The position numbers were made by a program, and so were the translations under genes. From NCBI RefSeq assembly GCF_001894925.1, contig NZ_BCXD01000017.1, forward strand, positions 1 through 64,000: a stretch of DNA of 64,000 bases. Direction: 5' to 3'. Source of the DNA: Rhodococcus rhodnii NBRC 100604. Lineage in GTDB: Bacteria; Actinomycetota; Actinomycetes; Mycobacteriales; Mycobacteriaceae. How positions within the stretch are numbered: position 1 is the stretch's first letter; each line of letters starts with the position of its first letter. Shown here piece by piece: positions 38,305-47,570 of this stretch. The notes under the pieces are model-generated. The model was given only the letters and a program-made list of their open reading frames with translations, was not told the origin of the DNA and did not search any database.

Positions 38305-39380
38305 GGCACCGTCACCTCGATCCTCGCTCCGCCGGTGGGCGACTCGGCGAGGTCGACGCTGCCGCCGATCTCGCGGGCACGTTCCACGATGCCCCGCAGG
38401 CCGTTTCCGTGACGGGACTCGCCGAGGCCGATTCCGTCGTCCTCGATCGTGATGTGGCCGGGCTCGACCGCGACGGTGCAGCGTCCGGCGCGGCTGTGCC
38501 GCACGACGTTCGTGGCGGCTTCGCGCACGATCCACGCGAACACGGGTTCGTGCTGCGGTGACACGTGTTCCGCGTGCACGCCGAGTTCGATTCCCGCTGC
38601 CGACAGCATCGTTCGGGCGGCGTCGAGCGACGCGGCGACCGTGGGTTCCCGGAGCTCGGCGACGGTGTCGCGGACGTCCGCGAGCGCCGAGCGCGCGAGT
38701 TCGTGCACCTCGCGCATCTCGGTGCGGGCGCGTTCCGGGTCGAGATCGACCATCGTCTGCGCGAGTTCGCTCTTCACCGCGATCACCGTGAGCCCGTGAC
38801 CGAGGATGTCGTGGATGTCGCGTGCGACGCGGTTGCGATCCGCCGCGATCGCGAGCCGCTCCTCGAGATTGCGGCGTTGTACGGCACCGGATTCGAAGAT
38901 GTGCGTCGTCGCACCGATGACCACGACGGGCAGCAGGATCAGCGTGAAGAGCCACTGCCCCGCTCCGCTCGCGCCCGACAGGGGTGGCACGACGATCGAG
39001 AGCGCAAGCGCGAGCGCACCTGTGATCAGACCGGCGCGCAGCCCCACCGCGAACATCGCGTAGCTGACGAGGAACGGCAGGAACCCGAGCGACGACACCC
39101 CGAGAACCGGAATGCTCACCGCGGCCAGCGCACAGAGCGCCGCGACGACGATCACCTCCGCGCGGCCGAACCCGCGATCCAGTTCCTCGGAGTCCCGGAA
39201 GGCAACGACGAACAGGACTCCGAACGCCACCGTCGCGGCGACGGAGAGCCACCGCAGGGGTGCGGCGGCCTCACTTGCGAGGATTCCTCCCAGCGGGAAG
39301 AGCAGGAACGGCGTCCAGGGGATCGCCCACAGCCACCCGTGGCGGACGGGGTCGAACCACGACCGGACGCCGTCGTTCAC
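38301..39380 (-). CDS. sensor histidine kinase (HisKA_3 type)
   Basis: 359 residues with about five to six membrane helices at the N-terminus, then a dimerisation domain with the phospho-acceptor His in ARDIHDILGHGL and an HATPase domain with REAATNVVRHS (N box), EDDGIGLG and GNGLRGIVERA (G boxes). The GTG at 39380 overlaps the permease stop (GTGA); a longer start at 39440 would extend into the permease gene. It probably senses envelope or lipid state and phosphorylates the downstream regulator. Confidence 0.9.
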   Translation of the reverse strand: MNDGVRSWFDPVRHGWLWAIPWTPFLLFPLGGILASEAAAPLRWLSVAATVAFGVLFVVAFRDSEELDRGFGRAEVIVVAALCALAAVSIPVLGVSSLGFLPFLVSYAMFAVGLRAGLITGALALALSIVVPPLSGASGAGQWLFTLILLPVVVIGATTHIFESGAVQRRNLEERLAIAADRNRVARDIHDILGHGLTVIAVKSELAQTMVDLDPERARTEMREVHELARSALADVRDTVAELREPTVAASLDAARTMLSAAGIELGVHAEHVSPQHEPVFAWIVREAATNVVRHSRAGRCTVAVEPGHITIEDDGIGLGESRHGNGLRGIVERAREIGGSVDLAESPTGGARIEVTVP

Positions 39381-40117
39381 CGGCGCCCCGTCGCCGCCCG
39401 CGCGGCCACCGCCGCCCACGTCGCGAACACCACCGTCCATACCAGCAGGTTAACGCCCGCCACCCAGAGCGGGGCGTCCATCGCGTCGCCGCCGGCGATC
39501 GGGTAGCGCGCGAGTGCGACCGGTCCGTACATGGGGGTGAAGCGCGAGAGGTCGAGCAGGAAGCCGCTCAGCGGCATGAACGCGTTGCCGAGGAACGCGA
39601 AGACGACCAGGAGCCCGCCCGCTGCTCCGACGGCGGCCTCGGTCCGGAACGTCATGCCGACGGCGAGCCCGAGTACCGCGAACACGATGCACGTGAGCCA
39701 GCATGCGAGCGCCGAGACCACCCAGCCGAACTGCGAGGCTCGGGCGTCGGTGACCGCGCCCAGGGCGAACACCACCATGACGGGGAGGGCTGCGACGGCG
39801 ACCGCGACGACGGCCTTGACCGCCACGAATCCCGACGTTCCGATCGACGTCAGCGCGAGCTGCCGGCCCCACCCCTGGAATCGTTCGACCGCGACACTGC
39901 CGCCGAGGGTCAGTGCTGCCGTCGCCGCCCCGTACGTCGCCATCGAGACCATGACGATCGCCGCGGTGTTGGCCGATGTCCCGATCGGTTCGTCCGAATA
40001 CGACTGCGTCGCACCGAAGATCAGGTAGAGCGCGCCGGGCAGCAGCACGATGAAGAACATGTTCGGGAAGTTGCGGACGGTGCGCCGCAACTCCAGTCCG
40101 GCGTAGGTCGTGGTCAT
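39377..40117 (-). CDS. ABC-2 type permease
   Basis: 246 residues, six membrane helices, typical ABC-2 fold (ELRRTVRNFPNMFFIVLLPGALYLIFG; LGNAFMPLSGFLLDLSRFTPMYGP). It overlaps both neighbours by 4 nt, giving an ABC-permease-kinase-regulator operon. The substrate is unknown; similar sets export lipids, drugs or antimicrobial peptides. Confidence 0.88.
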   Translation of the reverse strand: MTTTYAGLELRRTVRNFPNMFFIVLLPGALYLIFGATQSYSDEPIGTSANTAAIVMVSMATYGAATAALTLGGSVAVERFQGWGRQLALTSIGTSGFVAVKAVVAVAVAALPVMVVFALGAVTDARASQFGWVVSALACWLTCIVFAVLGLAVGMTFRTEAAVGAAGGLLVVFAFLGNAFMPLSGFLLDLSRFTPMYGPVALARYPIAGGDAMDAPLWVAGVNLLVWTVVFATWAAVAARAATGRR

Positions 40118-41016
40118 CGGACAACCTCCTCGGTGAGCGAGACGAATGCGTCTTCCAATGCAGCGGACGTGATTTCGATGTCGTAGGCGGTCGTCGAGTC
40201 GAGCAGGCGGCGCGCGAGCGCATCCGAATCGTGCGAGTGCAACAGCACTCGCCTCCCCCGTACCTCCACGGAGTGGACGCCCGGCAAGCTCGCCAGAGTG
40301 TCGCGGTCGAGGTCCGGATCGGACTCGCGGAACGTCACCGAGACCGTGCGGCCGGTGACCCTCGAGCGGATCTGCTCGGTCGGCCCGTCCGCGACGATGC
40401 GTCCCCGCGCCATCACGACTACGCGGTCCGCGTATTCGTCGGCCTCCTCGAGGTGATGCGTCGCGAAGACGACGGTGCGGCCGGCGTCGGTGTCGGCGCG
40501 CATCGCCGCCCAGAACGCGCGGCGCGACGCGACGTCCATCGCCGCGGTCGGCTCGTCGAGGACGAGGAGATCGGGGTCCGCGATGAGGGCGAGCGCGAAG
40601 CGCAGGCGTTGCTGTTCGCCACCCGAGCACTTGCCGACGGGGCGTCGCGCGAGCTCCGTCAGGCCGGCGGTGTCGAGGACGCCGTCGACGGTGCGCATGG
40701 CGGGGACCGCGGACGCCACGATCCGCGCGGTCTCGCTCACCGTGAGGTCGGCCAGCAGACCACCGCTCTGCAGCACCGCGCCGATCCGTCCCGCGCGCAC
40801 CGCGGCGCGTGGGGTCAGGCCGAACACCTCGGCGCTCCCGTCGTCGGGGAGCGCGAGGCCGAGCAGGATGTCGAGGGTCGTCGTCTTGCCGGCGCCGTTG
40901 GGGCCGAGCAGCGCGACGACCTCGCCCGAGCCGATCTCGAGGTCGACTCCGTCGACGGCAGTCGTGTCGCCGAACCGTTGCGTGAGTCCGATGGTGCGGA
41001 TCGCTGTCGTGGTCAT
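40114..41016 (-). CDS. ABC transporter ATP-binding protein
   Basis: 300 residues: Walker A GPNGAGKTT near 38-46, signature CSGGEQQR, Walker B LLVLDEPTAAMD, switch FATHH, and a C-terminal extension of about 85 residues as in DrrA/NatA-type subunits. It is first in the four-gene operon. The upstream region shared with the DUF2243 gene holds an 18-bp palindrome (41074-41091). Confidence 0.93.
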   Translation of the reverse strand: MTTTAIRTIGLTQRFGDTTAVDGVDLEIGSGEVVALLGPNGAGKTTTLDILLGLALPDDGSAEVFGLTPRAAVRAGRIGAVLQSGGLLADLTVSETARIVASAVPAMRTVDGVLDTAGLTELARRPVGKCSGGEQQRLRFALALIADPDLLVLDEPTAAMDVASRRAFWAAMRADTDAGRTVVFATHHLEEADEYADRVVVMARGRIVADGPTEQIRSRVTGRTVSVTFRESDPDLDRDTLASLPGVHSVEVRGRRVLLHSHDSDALARRLLDSTTAYDIEITSAALEDAFVSLTEEVVR

Positions 41017-41073
41017 GTACCCACCGTCGCGCGAAACCCGGTGCCCCGTCCGTACCCGGACGTCACCGGTATC

Positions 41074-41091
41074 GCATGACAGGTGTCATGC
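41074..41091. promoter_or_regulatory. 18-bp palindromic operator
   Basis: GCATGACA-GG-TGTCATGC is a perfect dyad between the divergent ABC operon (41016) and DUF2243 gene (41171). A further GTGTCATG half-site lies near 41129-41136. The size and symmetry suit a NarL-type regulator, possibly the one encoded at 37699. Confidence 0.5.
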
Positions 41092-41170
41092 CGGGATGCT
41101 CGGACCGCCACGCGGACCACGTCCCCGGTGTCATGGTGAGGTGACGCGGCGCGACCGAGAGGAGAGCGCG

Positions 41171-41704
41171 ATGAGCACATCGACCCCCAGGAGACCGGAC
41201 GTCGCACCGAGCATCGTCATGCCCGGGATTCTGCTCGGCGTGGGGCTCGGAGGCTTCGTCGACGGCATCCTGCTCCATCAGATCCTGCAGTGGCATCACA
41301 TGCTCACGAGTGCCTCGACCGCCAACATCGACATCGGCGACTATCCCGCCACGACGGTGCACGGACTCGAGATGAACACGCTGTGGGACGGCTTCTTCCA
41401 CACCTTCACGTGGCTCGCGGTGCTCGGCGGACTCGCGGTGCTCTACTACCGGGTCACCGAATCGCGCGGCCGGGTGTGGACGTCGCGGGTGCTGTGGGGC
41501 TGGATTCTCGCCGGGTGGGGCATCTTCAACGTTGTGGAGGGCATCGTCGACCATCACATCCTGGGGATCCACCACGTCGTGACGGGCCCACACCAGACGG
41601 TCGCCGATCTCGCGTTCCTGGCGTTCGGGGCGGTGCTGATCGTCGCGGGGTGGCTGCTGCAACGCTCGGGCCGTTCTCGTCCTGCCGCACACCACGACTC
41701 GTGA
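41171..41704 (+). CDS. DUF2243 membrane protein
   Basis: 177 residues with about four membrane helices and many His residues facing them (LLHQILQWHHMLTS, DGFFHTFTWL, EGIVDHHILGIHHVV). This His pattern is typical of DUF2243 and suggests metal or haem binding. GAGAGGAGAG precedes the ATG at 41171. It overlaps the CtaG-like gene by GTGA; the two families are commonly paired, which suggests a link to copper or oxidase assembly. Function is not established. Confidence 0.86.
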   Translation: MSTSTPRRPDVAPSIVMPGILLGVGLGGFVDGILLHQILQWHHMLTSASTANIDIGDYPATTVHGLEMNTLWDGFFHTFTWLAVLGGLAVLYYRVTESRGRVWTSRVLWGWILAGWGIFNVVEGIVDHHILGIHHVVTGPHQTVADLAFLAFGAVLIVAGWLLQRSGRSRPAAHHDS

Positions 41705-42669
41705 TCGCAGCACACGCCGGCCACGATGCGTCGGGAAGCCAGCCGATGCTGGTGCCGCTGATCCTGCTCGTCGTCGTCGGAGCCGGGTACGTCATGCTGG
41801 CCGGCCTGCGCCAACGTGAGGCGCGCGGGTGGAGTCGTTGGCGCACAGCCGGTTTCCTCACAGGTATCGCGTTGCTGATCCTCGCCCTCGACCCGCTGCT
41901 CGCGCCGTTTCCCACCGACGACTTCCGCACACACATGTACCAGCATCTGCTCATCGGCATGTACGCGCCGCTGGCCCTGGTGCTCGGCGCGCCGCTGACG
42001 CTCGTGCTGCGGTCGGTGTCGCCGCAGCGTGGCCGCGCCATCGTGCGCGCTCTTCGCTCGGGGCCCGGACGATTCCTGGCGCATCCGGCAACCGCACTGA
42101 CCCTCAATCTCGGCGGTCTCGCACTGCTCTACTTCACTCCGCTGTACGAGGCGACGACGCGGTCGGCGACCCTCCACCACCTCGTCCACCTGCATTTCTT
42201 CGTCGCCGGGTACGTGTTCGCGTACGCGATAGCAGGACGAGACCCCGGACCGCACAGGCCCGCCGTGCCGGTGCGCCTCGTCTACATCGGTGCCGCTGTG
42301 CTCGGGCACGCCGTCCTTGCACAACTCCTGTACGCCGGAGTGGGCGTACAGGTGGACGTGCCGGCGCAACAGCTCCACGGCGGAGCCTCCTTGATGTACT
42401 TCGGCGGCGACATCGCCGAACTCCTCCTCGCCTTCGCTCTCGTGTCGACGTGGCGGCCACGCCGTGGTCTGCACTCCCCGCCGAACGACGGTCGTGAACT
42501 GCACTCGTGTCGCCGAACCGTTGTGCGCGCCCGAAGGGTGGACCTGGAATCGACGACAGCGCTATCGTATGACTTGGCTCACTCGATGCCGATCGGTGGC
42601 ATCCGCCGGAAGCTCCTGAATCACGGAGCGCATCACCCGCCCCGGCCCCGCACGTGCGGCGCGCAGTGA
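41701..42669 (+). CDS. CtaG-like cytochrome c oxidase assembly protein
   Basis: 322 residues of caa3_CtaG family with about seven membrane helices. Conserved features include FPTDDFRTHMYQHLLIGMYAPL and HHLVHLHFFVAGYVFAY. CtaG-type proteins assist copper delivery to terminal oxidases. The C-terminal 60 residues after the last helix (from about 262) are Arg-rich and probably not conserved. GTG at 41701 overlaps the DUF2243 stop. Confidence 0.84.
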   Translation: MIAAHAGHDASGSQPMLVPLILLVVVGAGYVMLAGLRQREARGWSRWRTAGFLTGIALLILALDPLLAPFPTDDFRTHMYQHLLIGMYAPLALVLGAPLTLVLRSVSPQRGRAIVRALRSGPGRFLAHPATALTLNLGGLALLYFTPLYEATTRSATLHHLVHLHFFVAGYVFAYAIAGRDPGPHRPAVPVRLVYIGAAVLGHAVLAQLLYAGVGVQVDVPAQQLHGGASLMYFGGDIAELLLAFALVSTWRPRRGLHSPPNDGRELHSCRRTVVRARRVDLESTTALSYDLAHSMPIGGIRRKLLNHGAHHPPRPRTCGAQ

Positions 42670-42719
42670 CGCGCCCCCACATGGCTGCGGTCCGGGCCGA
42701 TATCCACAGGGAGACAGTG

Positions 42720-43046
42720 ATGAAACGAATCATGACCACAGCTCGCCTCGGCATCGTGGCGGCAGCTGCTGCAGCGGGAGCGCTCACGTTGTCGCCTGCC
42801 ACAGTGAGTGCCCAGCCTGCGCCGGCGAACTACATCTGCGCCAGTGGCACCACGATCCTCGGGGGCACGGCCATCGCATTGAGCGGGTGCAACAACGGCG
42901 CTATATCCCTCCGCCCTGCCGCTGTCACCGTCCGGGAACTGACGGACCTCGCCGGCAACACCGTCTTCTATCGCGGAGTGTGCGGATCCGTGGTGGCCAC
43001 CGTGCCGGGCGTGCCGTTGGCAGCGGTGAACTGCCTGAATCTCTGA
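42720..43046 (+). CDS. small secreted protein
   Basis: 108 residues with a clear signal peptide (MKRIMTTARLGIVAAAAAAG) and probable cleavage after VSAQP-proximal Ala-rich sequence. The mature part is about 75 residues with four Cys (YICASG, SGCNNG, RGVCGSV, VNCLNL), likely two disulphides. AGGGAGAC precedes the ATG. I do not recognise a family. Confidence 0.75.
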   Translation: MKRIMTTARLGIVAAAAAAGALTLSPATVSAQPAPANYICASGTTILGGTAIALSGCNNGAISLRPAAVTVRELTDLAGNTVFYRGVCGSVVATVPGVPLAAVNCLNL

Positions 43047-43058
43047 TCCCCTCGCCAC

Positions 43059-43080
43059 ACGCAATCGAAAAGGGTTGCGT
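43059..43080 (+). terminator. hairpin after the small secreted protein gene
   Basis: ACGCAATC (43059-43066) pairs with GGTTGCGT (43073-43080) with one T-G wobble over a GAAAAG loop, 13 nt past the stop codon. No U-tract follows. Confidence 0.42.
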
Positions 43081-43144
43081 CGCAATGAATGTATCAACCT
43101 GACGCGCAGAGCGAACTCGTACGGCAGTACCGCACGCCCCACGT

Positions 43145-43297
43145 CGGGACACCCCATCTGCCACATAGGGCACGTCGGTCACAGAAATGCTGCACGAATG
43201 GTCACCGGTCCGGCGAGGGAATCCCCGAATAACACTGGTGTAGCCATTATTTCGTGCAGTTCGGGTTCCAGATTCCGACCCCGTCCGGGGTGTCCCG
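43145..43297 (+). promoter_or_regulatory. nested coaxial inverted repeats before the TDO-like operon
   Basis: The intergenic stretch 43047-43367 carries four nested dyads with nearly the same centre (about 43221-43225): CGGGACACCCC / GGGGTGTCCCG (43145-43155, 43287-43297), CTGCACGAA / TTCGTGCAG (43190-43198, 43251-43259), CACCGGT / ACTGGTG (43203-43209, 43234-43240, one G-T pair) and GGG-AAT-CCC (43217-43225). If transcribed it would fold into one long arm; as DNA it could be a palindromic element or operator region. Confidence 0.5.
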
Positions 43298-43367
43298 CGC
43301 GTAGCGTCACTGAAACGCCAAGTCCGGGACATCGATCACCGGCCCATCGCGATCCTTTCGGAGTGAC

Positions 43368-44777
43368 ATGACCTCAGTTCTGTCGATCGACCCGCATGTC
43401 CGGACCGAGATCGAGGAATGGTACGAACGCTATCTACAACAACCTCACGACGATCTCGGGAGATCCGGACCCGTCTGCCCCTTCGTCGGCCCGTCGACCG
43501 CGGCTGGAGCAATGCGCTTCGAGCAGCTCGAACTCGGCGAGGACGTGTCCGTCACCGATATCGCGACCGCCATGGAGCGGCAACTGGAACGGTTTCCGAC
43601 GCTGCAGTGGCCCGAGGGGAAGGACGGAGTTGCGGCGCTCGTGACCGTCGTCGATCTCCCGCCCTCTCGGTTACCTCTGCTGGACGAAGCTCAACGCATC
43701 ACCAAGACGACTGCTGTCGAGCGTGGCCTCATGCTGGGGCAGTTCCACCCCGAGTGCCCGGAGCCCGCCGAGCGGAACCCCGAGTTCGAGGTCTCCCTGT
43801 CGCCTGTTCCCTTGTTCGTGGTGCGCAACATGGCACTTCACGACATTCTCTTCCTCCACTCCGACCCGACATGCTTTCGCCATTACGACGAGCGGTTCGG
43901 CGACAGGTACACCGGCACCTCGGTCGGCAAGGTCGACGACAGGTACACCGCCCTCTACGAGAACGCGATGCGCACCACCGCAGCGACCGGTTCCGAGTAC
44001 ATCGACTACCAGAGCATCGATGTTCTTCTGTCACTCCAGAATCCGCACACGAGGCAGCCCGCCGAGATGACGTTCTATCTAGCGGGGCAAGCGAAAGAAC
44101 TCATGTTCAAGATGGTGTACGAGCTCGGTCGCCACGTGCGCCTCGCTCTCGTGCAGGACGAGTCGGACGCCGCGTGTTCGCTACTGTTTCGCGCCTCACG
44201 GGCGATGCGGTGGCTCGAGGGCGCGTGGGACGTCCTGGCGACACTGTCCCCGATGGAGTTCGAGAGCTTCAGGCCCAGCCTCGGCAACGCCTCGGGGATC
44301 GATTCCTACATGTACCGGATGGTCGAGTTCTCGCTCGGCAACAAGTCCACGAGGATGCTCGCCCGCTACGACGGACTCTCGGGAGTGTCCGAACAGGTTC
44401 ACCGAGCGTTCAACGAATCGAGCATCTACGACGAAGCAATCGCGCATCTGACACGTCAAGGGTGGATGACCGGCGCCGGTCCGGCGGAAGTCCAGCTCGG
44501 TTGGCGGACGATCTACAGCCGGTGCGGGCCCGACACGAAGGAATTCCGGCTTGCGGAGGCGCTGATGGAGTTCGCGTACGCGTTCGCCCGTTGGCGCGCC
44601 GTCCATCTCCTCGTCGTGGAACGCACGATCGGGTGGAAGCCCGGCACCGGCGGAACTGAAGGTGTCGACTGGCTGCGCCGAGTAGCAGAACACCGCATTT
44701 TTCCCGAACTGTGGTCTGCCCGGGATTCTCTCGGAGCATCGTCGGTGAACCGGTCGCCACAATGCCCCTTCGCGTAG
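43368..44777 (+). CDS. DUF6875-like/tryptophan 2,3-dioxygenase-like fusion
   Basis: 469 residues. Residues about 36-175 match the DUF6875 pattern (CPFVGP; QFHPECPEPAERNPEF; SPVPLFVVRNMALHD). Residues about 205-455 are TDO-like: YIDYQSIDVLLSLQ, ELMFKMVYELGRHV, LSPMEFESFRPSLG with the substrate-binding Arg302, proximal haem ligand His413 in WRAVH, and IGWKPGTGGT. The active-site His of Xanthomonas TDO (His55, in QHQ) is Gly240 here (LAGQ). Haem binding therefore looks intact but the chemistry or substrate may differ from Trp to N-formylkynurenine. First gene of the operon; GGAG 5 nt before the ATG. Confidence 0.82.
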   Translation: MTSVLSIDPHVRTEIEEWYERYLQQPHDDLGRSGPVCPFVGPSTAAGAMRFEQLELGEDVSVTDIATAMERQLERFPTLQWPEGKDGVAALVTVVDLPPSRLPLLDEAQRITKTTAVERGLMLGQFHPECPEPAERNPEFEVSLSPVPLFVVRNMALHDILFLHSDPTCFRHYDERFGDRYTGTSVGKVDDRYTALYENAMRTTAATGSEYIDYQSIDVLLSLQNPHTRQPAEMTFYLAGQAKELMFKMVYELGRHVRLALVQDESDAACSLLFRASRAMRWLEGAWDVLATLSPMEFESFRPSLGNASGIDSYMYRMVEFSLGNKSTRMLARYDGLSGVSEQVHRAFNESSIYDEAIAHLTRQGWMTGAGPAEVQLGWRTIYSRCGPDTKEFRLAEALMEFAYAFARWRAVHLLVVERTIGWKPGTGGTEGVDWLRRVAEHRIFPELWSARDSLGASSVNRSPQCPFA

Positions 44778-44811
44778 CAGACCACCCGACCCGAAGCACG
44801 GAAGGGACGGC

Positions 44812-46221
44812 ATGACCAGTCCGCACCCGATCGACCGTTCCATCACCGCCGAGTACACGGAGCGAACTCCACGCTCGCAGGAGGCATTCGCGCGAGCGTG
44901 CAGGTCACTGCCCGGCGGAGACACCCGAACCATGACGAGCTACAAGCCCTATCCGACGTACTTCGCCGAGGGTCGTGGCGGGAGGCTCACCGATCTCGAC
45001 GGGAACGAGTATCGGGACTTCCTCGCGAACTACGGCGCGCTGGTTCACGGACACGACCACCCGGCGCTGACGGAGGCCACCACGAGACAACTCGCCCGCG
45101 CGAGCGCTCCAGGAGGCCCCACGCCGCTTCAGTACGAGCATGCCGAACGACTGATCGCACGAGTGCCGTCACTGGAGCGAGTCCGCTACTGCAACTCGGG
45201 TACGGAAGCGACCATGTGGGCGATCAGAACAGCCCGGGCGTTCACCGGACGCGACCTCGTGATCAAGATGGACGGCGGTTATCACGGCACCCACGACTGG
45301 GCGGAGGTGAGTCCCTTCATCACGGGCGGGACCGCCGTCCCCCAGAACCTGTCGGGGCTGCCGGACGCGCAGCTCCCTCGTGGAATTCCATCCGTGGTCG
45401 CGGACTGCGTCTGTGCAGTGCCCATCAACGACCTCGACGTGATCGAGAGAGTCTTCGAGGAGCGTGGCGAGGAGATCGCCTGTGTGATCGTCGAACCGAT
45501 GATGGGTGTCGCAGGGGGGATACGAGCCCGGCCGGAGTACCTCGAGCGGCTTCGGTCACTGTGCACCCGTGACGGCGCCCTGCTCGTGTTCGACGAGTGC
45601 GTCACGTTCCGGCTGGGAACCTGGCAGGCCCGCTTCGGGCCGGTACCCGACCTGACGACGCTGAGCAAGATCATCGGCGGCGGCCTTCCCATCGGTGTCT
45701 TCGGCGGAAGGCGTGACGTCATGGACATCTTCGATCCGCAGGGCGACGCTCCCGTCTACCACGCGAGCGCGTTCGGGGCGAACAGTGCATCGCTTGCGGC
45801 CGGCTGCGCTGCACTGGACCACTTCTCGGGCGAAGACATCGACGACCTGGAGCGAAAGGGAAATCGACTCCGCGGCTTGCTGGAGGAGGAGGCGTCCGCG
45901 ATCGGCATCGCAGCGACAGCGGTCGGCCAGGGGTCGCTGACGTACTTCCACTTCGGAACCGGCGATCCGCGCAACGCTGCCGAGACCACGAAGCGGCGCG
46001 AAGGACGTGAGCCATTGCGGGCGCTGGTCCACCTTGCGCTGCTCAATCGCGGTTTCGCCACGGCGAAGCACGGCTTGATCTGTGTCAGCATCCCGACGAC
46101 CGACACCGACATCGACCGGTTCGCACGGGCCTACGGTTCCGTCCTCGAGGAACTCCGCCCCATCGTCGAAGAACATCACCCCGAGCTGATTCGCGACCAT
46201 CACAGCAGTGTGGCGGTATGA
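44812..46221 (+). CDS. class III aminotransferase, GSA-aminomutase-like
   Basis: 469 residues of PLP fold-type I. It has CNSGTEATMWAIRTAR at 127-142, GGYHGTHDW, PLP-binding Asp261 in VFDECVTFRLG and Schiff-base Lys286 in LSKIIGGGLPIG. The pattern is closest to glutamate-1-semialdehyde aminomutases, but this copy is in a biosynthetic-type operon rather than with haem genes, and the N- and C-termini are longer. It may transfer or shift an amino group in the pathway intermediate. AAGGGACG precedes the ATG; its end overlaps the amidase by ATGA. Confidence 0.88.
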   Translation: MTSPHPIDRSITAEYTERTPRSQEAFARACRSLPGGDTRTMTSYKPYPTYFAEGRGGRLTDLDGNEYRDFLANYGALVHGHDHPALTEATTRQLARASAPGGPTPLQYEHAERLIARVPSLERVRYCNSGTEATMWAIRTARAFTGRDLVIKMDGGYHGTHDWAEVSPFITGGTAVPQNLSGLPDAQLPRGIPSVVADCVCAVPINDLDVIERVFEERGEEIACVIVEPMMGVAGGIRARPEYLERLRSLCTRDGALLVFDECVTFRLGTWQARFGPVPDLTTLSKIIGGGLPIGVFGGRRDVMDIFDPQGDAPVYHASAFGANSASLAAGCAALDHFSGEDIDDLERKGNRLRGLLEEEASAIGIAATAVGQGSLTYFHFGTGDPRNAAETTKRREGREPLRALVHLALLNRGFATAKHGLICVSIPTTDTDIDRFARAYGSVLEELRPIVEEHHPELIRDHHSSVAV

Positions 46222-47570
46222 CCGGCCTTGGGTCGCCTCGGACGCTGGCTGAATTTCGCTCCTTTGCAGGGACATACGGCTGGGATGCCGTACTGGGACT
46301 CCTCGCGTCTCGCGCCGCCGACGCCCGGTTCGAGAACGCCCTCGTGACACCCCTGTCCAGGACGGCGCGCACATCGGCCGACGCGTTTCCGCTGGTCGTG
46401 AAGGACAACATCGACGTAGCGGGTGCGGTCACGTCTGCGGGAACTCCCGCATTGGCCGACAACATCGTGCTCTCCGACGCTCCTGTGGTGAGCACATTGG
46501 AGGAGGCCGGGGCAGCCGTCGTCGCGAAGACGAACATGCACGAACTCGCCTACGGTGTCACCGGCGCCAACCGGCACTACGGGGACGTCGTCGATACCCG
46601 GTCGAGAACGCTTGCAGGCGGCAGTAGTTCGGGTACCGCGGCCGCCGTTGCGGACGGACTGGCACCGGTGGGCCTGGGCACGGATACGGGCGGCTCCGTC
46701 CGGATACCGGCCGCGCTGTGCGGTCTTGCAGGATTCCGACCCGGCCCCGGACGGTACTCCACACGCGGCGTTCTCGTGATCAGCCCGACCCGCGACACCG
46801 TCGGTGTGATCGCGCATACGGTGGCAGACATAGCCACCGTCGACCGAATCCTCGCGCCCGGCAGGCCGAGAGCCACGGGGGTGAAGCCCGATCGCATTCG
46901 GCTCCTATGCCCACTCGCGAACTGGTATCGATGCGCCGCCGACGTGCAGAACGGGCTCGACACGATCAGGAGGGCTCTCGCTCAGGTAGTGGATATCGTC
47001 GACGTCGACCACATCGACGGTGCGGACGGCCTCCTGGAACGCGCGGCACTCCCTGTGCCGCTCTACGAAACACCGCAGGCGCTGCAGCGTTACCTGACAG
47101 AGCATCGCTCGTCACGGTCGGCACGGGATGTGCTCGGCGCACTGGCCTCGGCGGACGTCGCGGCGGTGCTCGAGCCCCTCCTCACACGGTCTGTCGTCTC
47201 GATGCGTGCGTACGACGACGCACTCGCGCATGCGGCGCGCGCCTCGGCCGCTGCCGCCGAACAGCTTCGGCGCCATGGCGCATTCGGCTTCCTCACTCCC
47301 ACGGTTCCGGTCGTCGCCGTGCCGTCGGACACAACCCACTCGTTGTCGATCGATGGCAGGGATACGGATACCTTCACGGCGCTCATCGCCGATACGGCGC
47401 GGGCATCGGTCTTCGGCTGGCCTGCACTGAGTCAGCCTGTGGAACCGGAGCGGCGCTGCCCCTCTCTTCAGATCGACAGCCCCGCAGGTACGGATGAGGC
47501 GCTGCTGACGTTGGGGCGATCGATCGAACGTCTGTTGCGGGGTGAGGGCGACCGTGCAACTCTACGATGA
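46218..47570 (+). CDS. amidase-signature family hydrolase
   Basis: 450 residues with the Ser-cisSer-Lys triad: Lys62 in PLVVKDN, Ser137 in AGGSSSGTAAAVA and Ser160 in TDTGGSVRIP. Enzymes of this family hydrolyse or form amide bonds. It overlaps the preceding gene by 4 nt and the next by about 17-29 nt, so translation is coupled. In this operon it could remove a formyl or other amide after dioxygenation, or make an amide; neither can be chosen from sequence. ATA isoleucine codons are more frequent than in flanking genes. Confidence 0.88.
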   Translation: MTGLGSPRTLAEFRSFAGTYGWDAVLGLLASRAADARFENALVTPLSRTARTSADAFPLVVKDNIDVAGAVTSAGTPALADNIVLSDAPVVSTLEEAGAAVVAKTNMHELAYGVTGANRHYGDVVDTRSRTLAGGSSSGTAAAVADGLAPVGLGTDTGGSVRIPAALCGLAGFRPGPGRYSTRGVLVISPTRDTVGVIAHTVADIATVDRILAPGRPRATGVKPDRIRLLCPLANWYRCAADVQNGLDTIRRALAQVVDIVDVDHIDGADGLLERAALPVPLYETPQALQRYLTEHRSSRSARDVLGALASADVAAVLEPLLTRSVVSMRAYDDALAHAARASAAAAEQLRRHGAFGFLTPTVPVVAVPSDTTHSLSIDGRDTDTFTALIADTARASVFGWPALSQPVEPERRCPSLQIDSPAGTDEALLTLGRSIERLLRGEGDRATLR

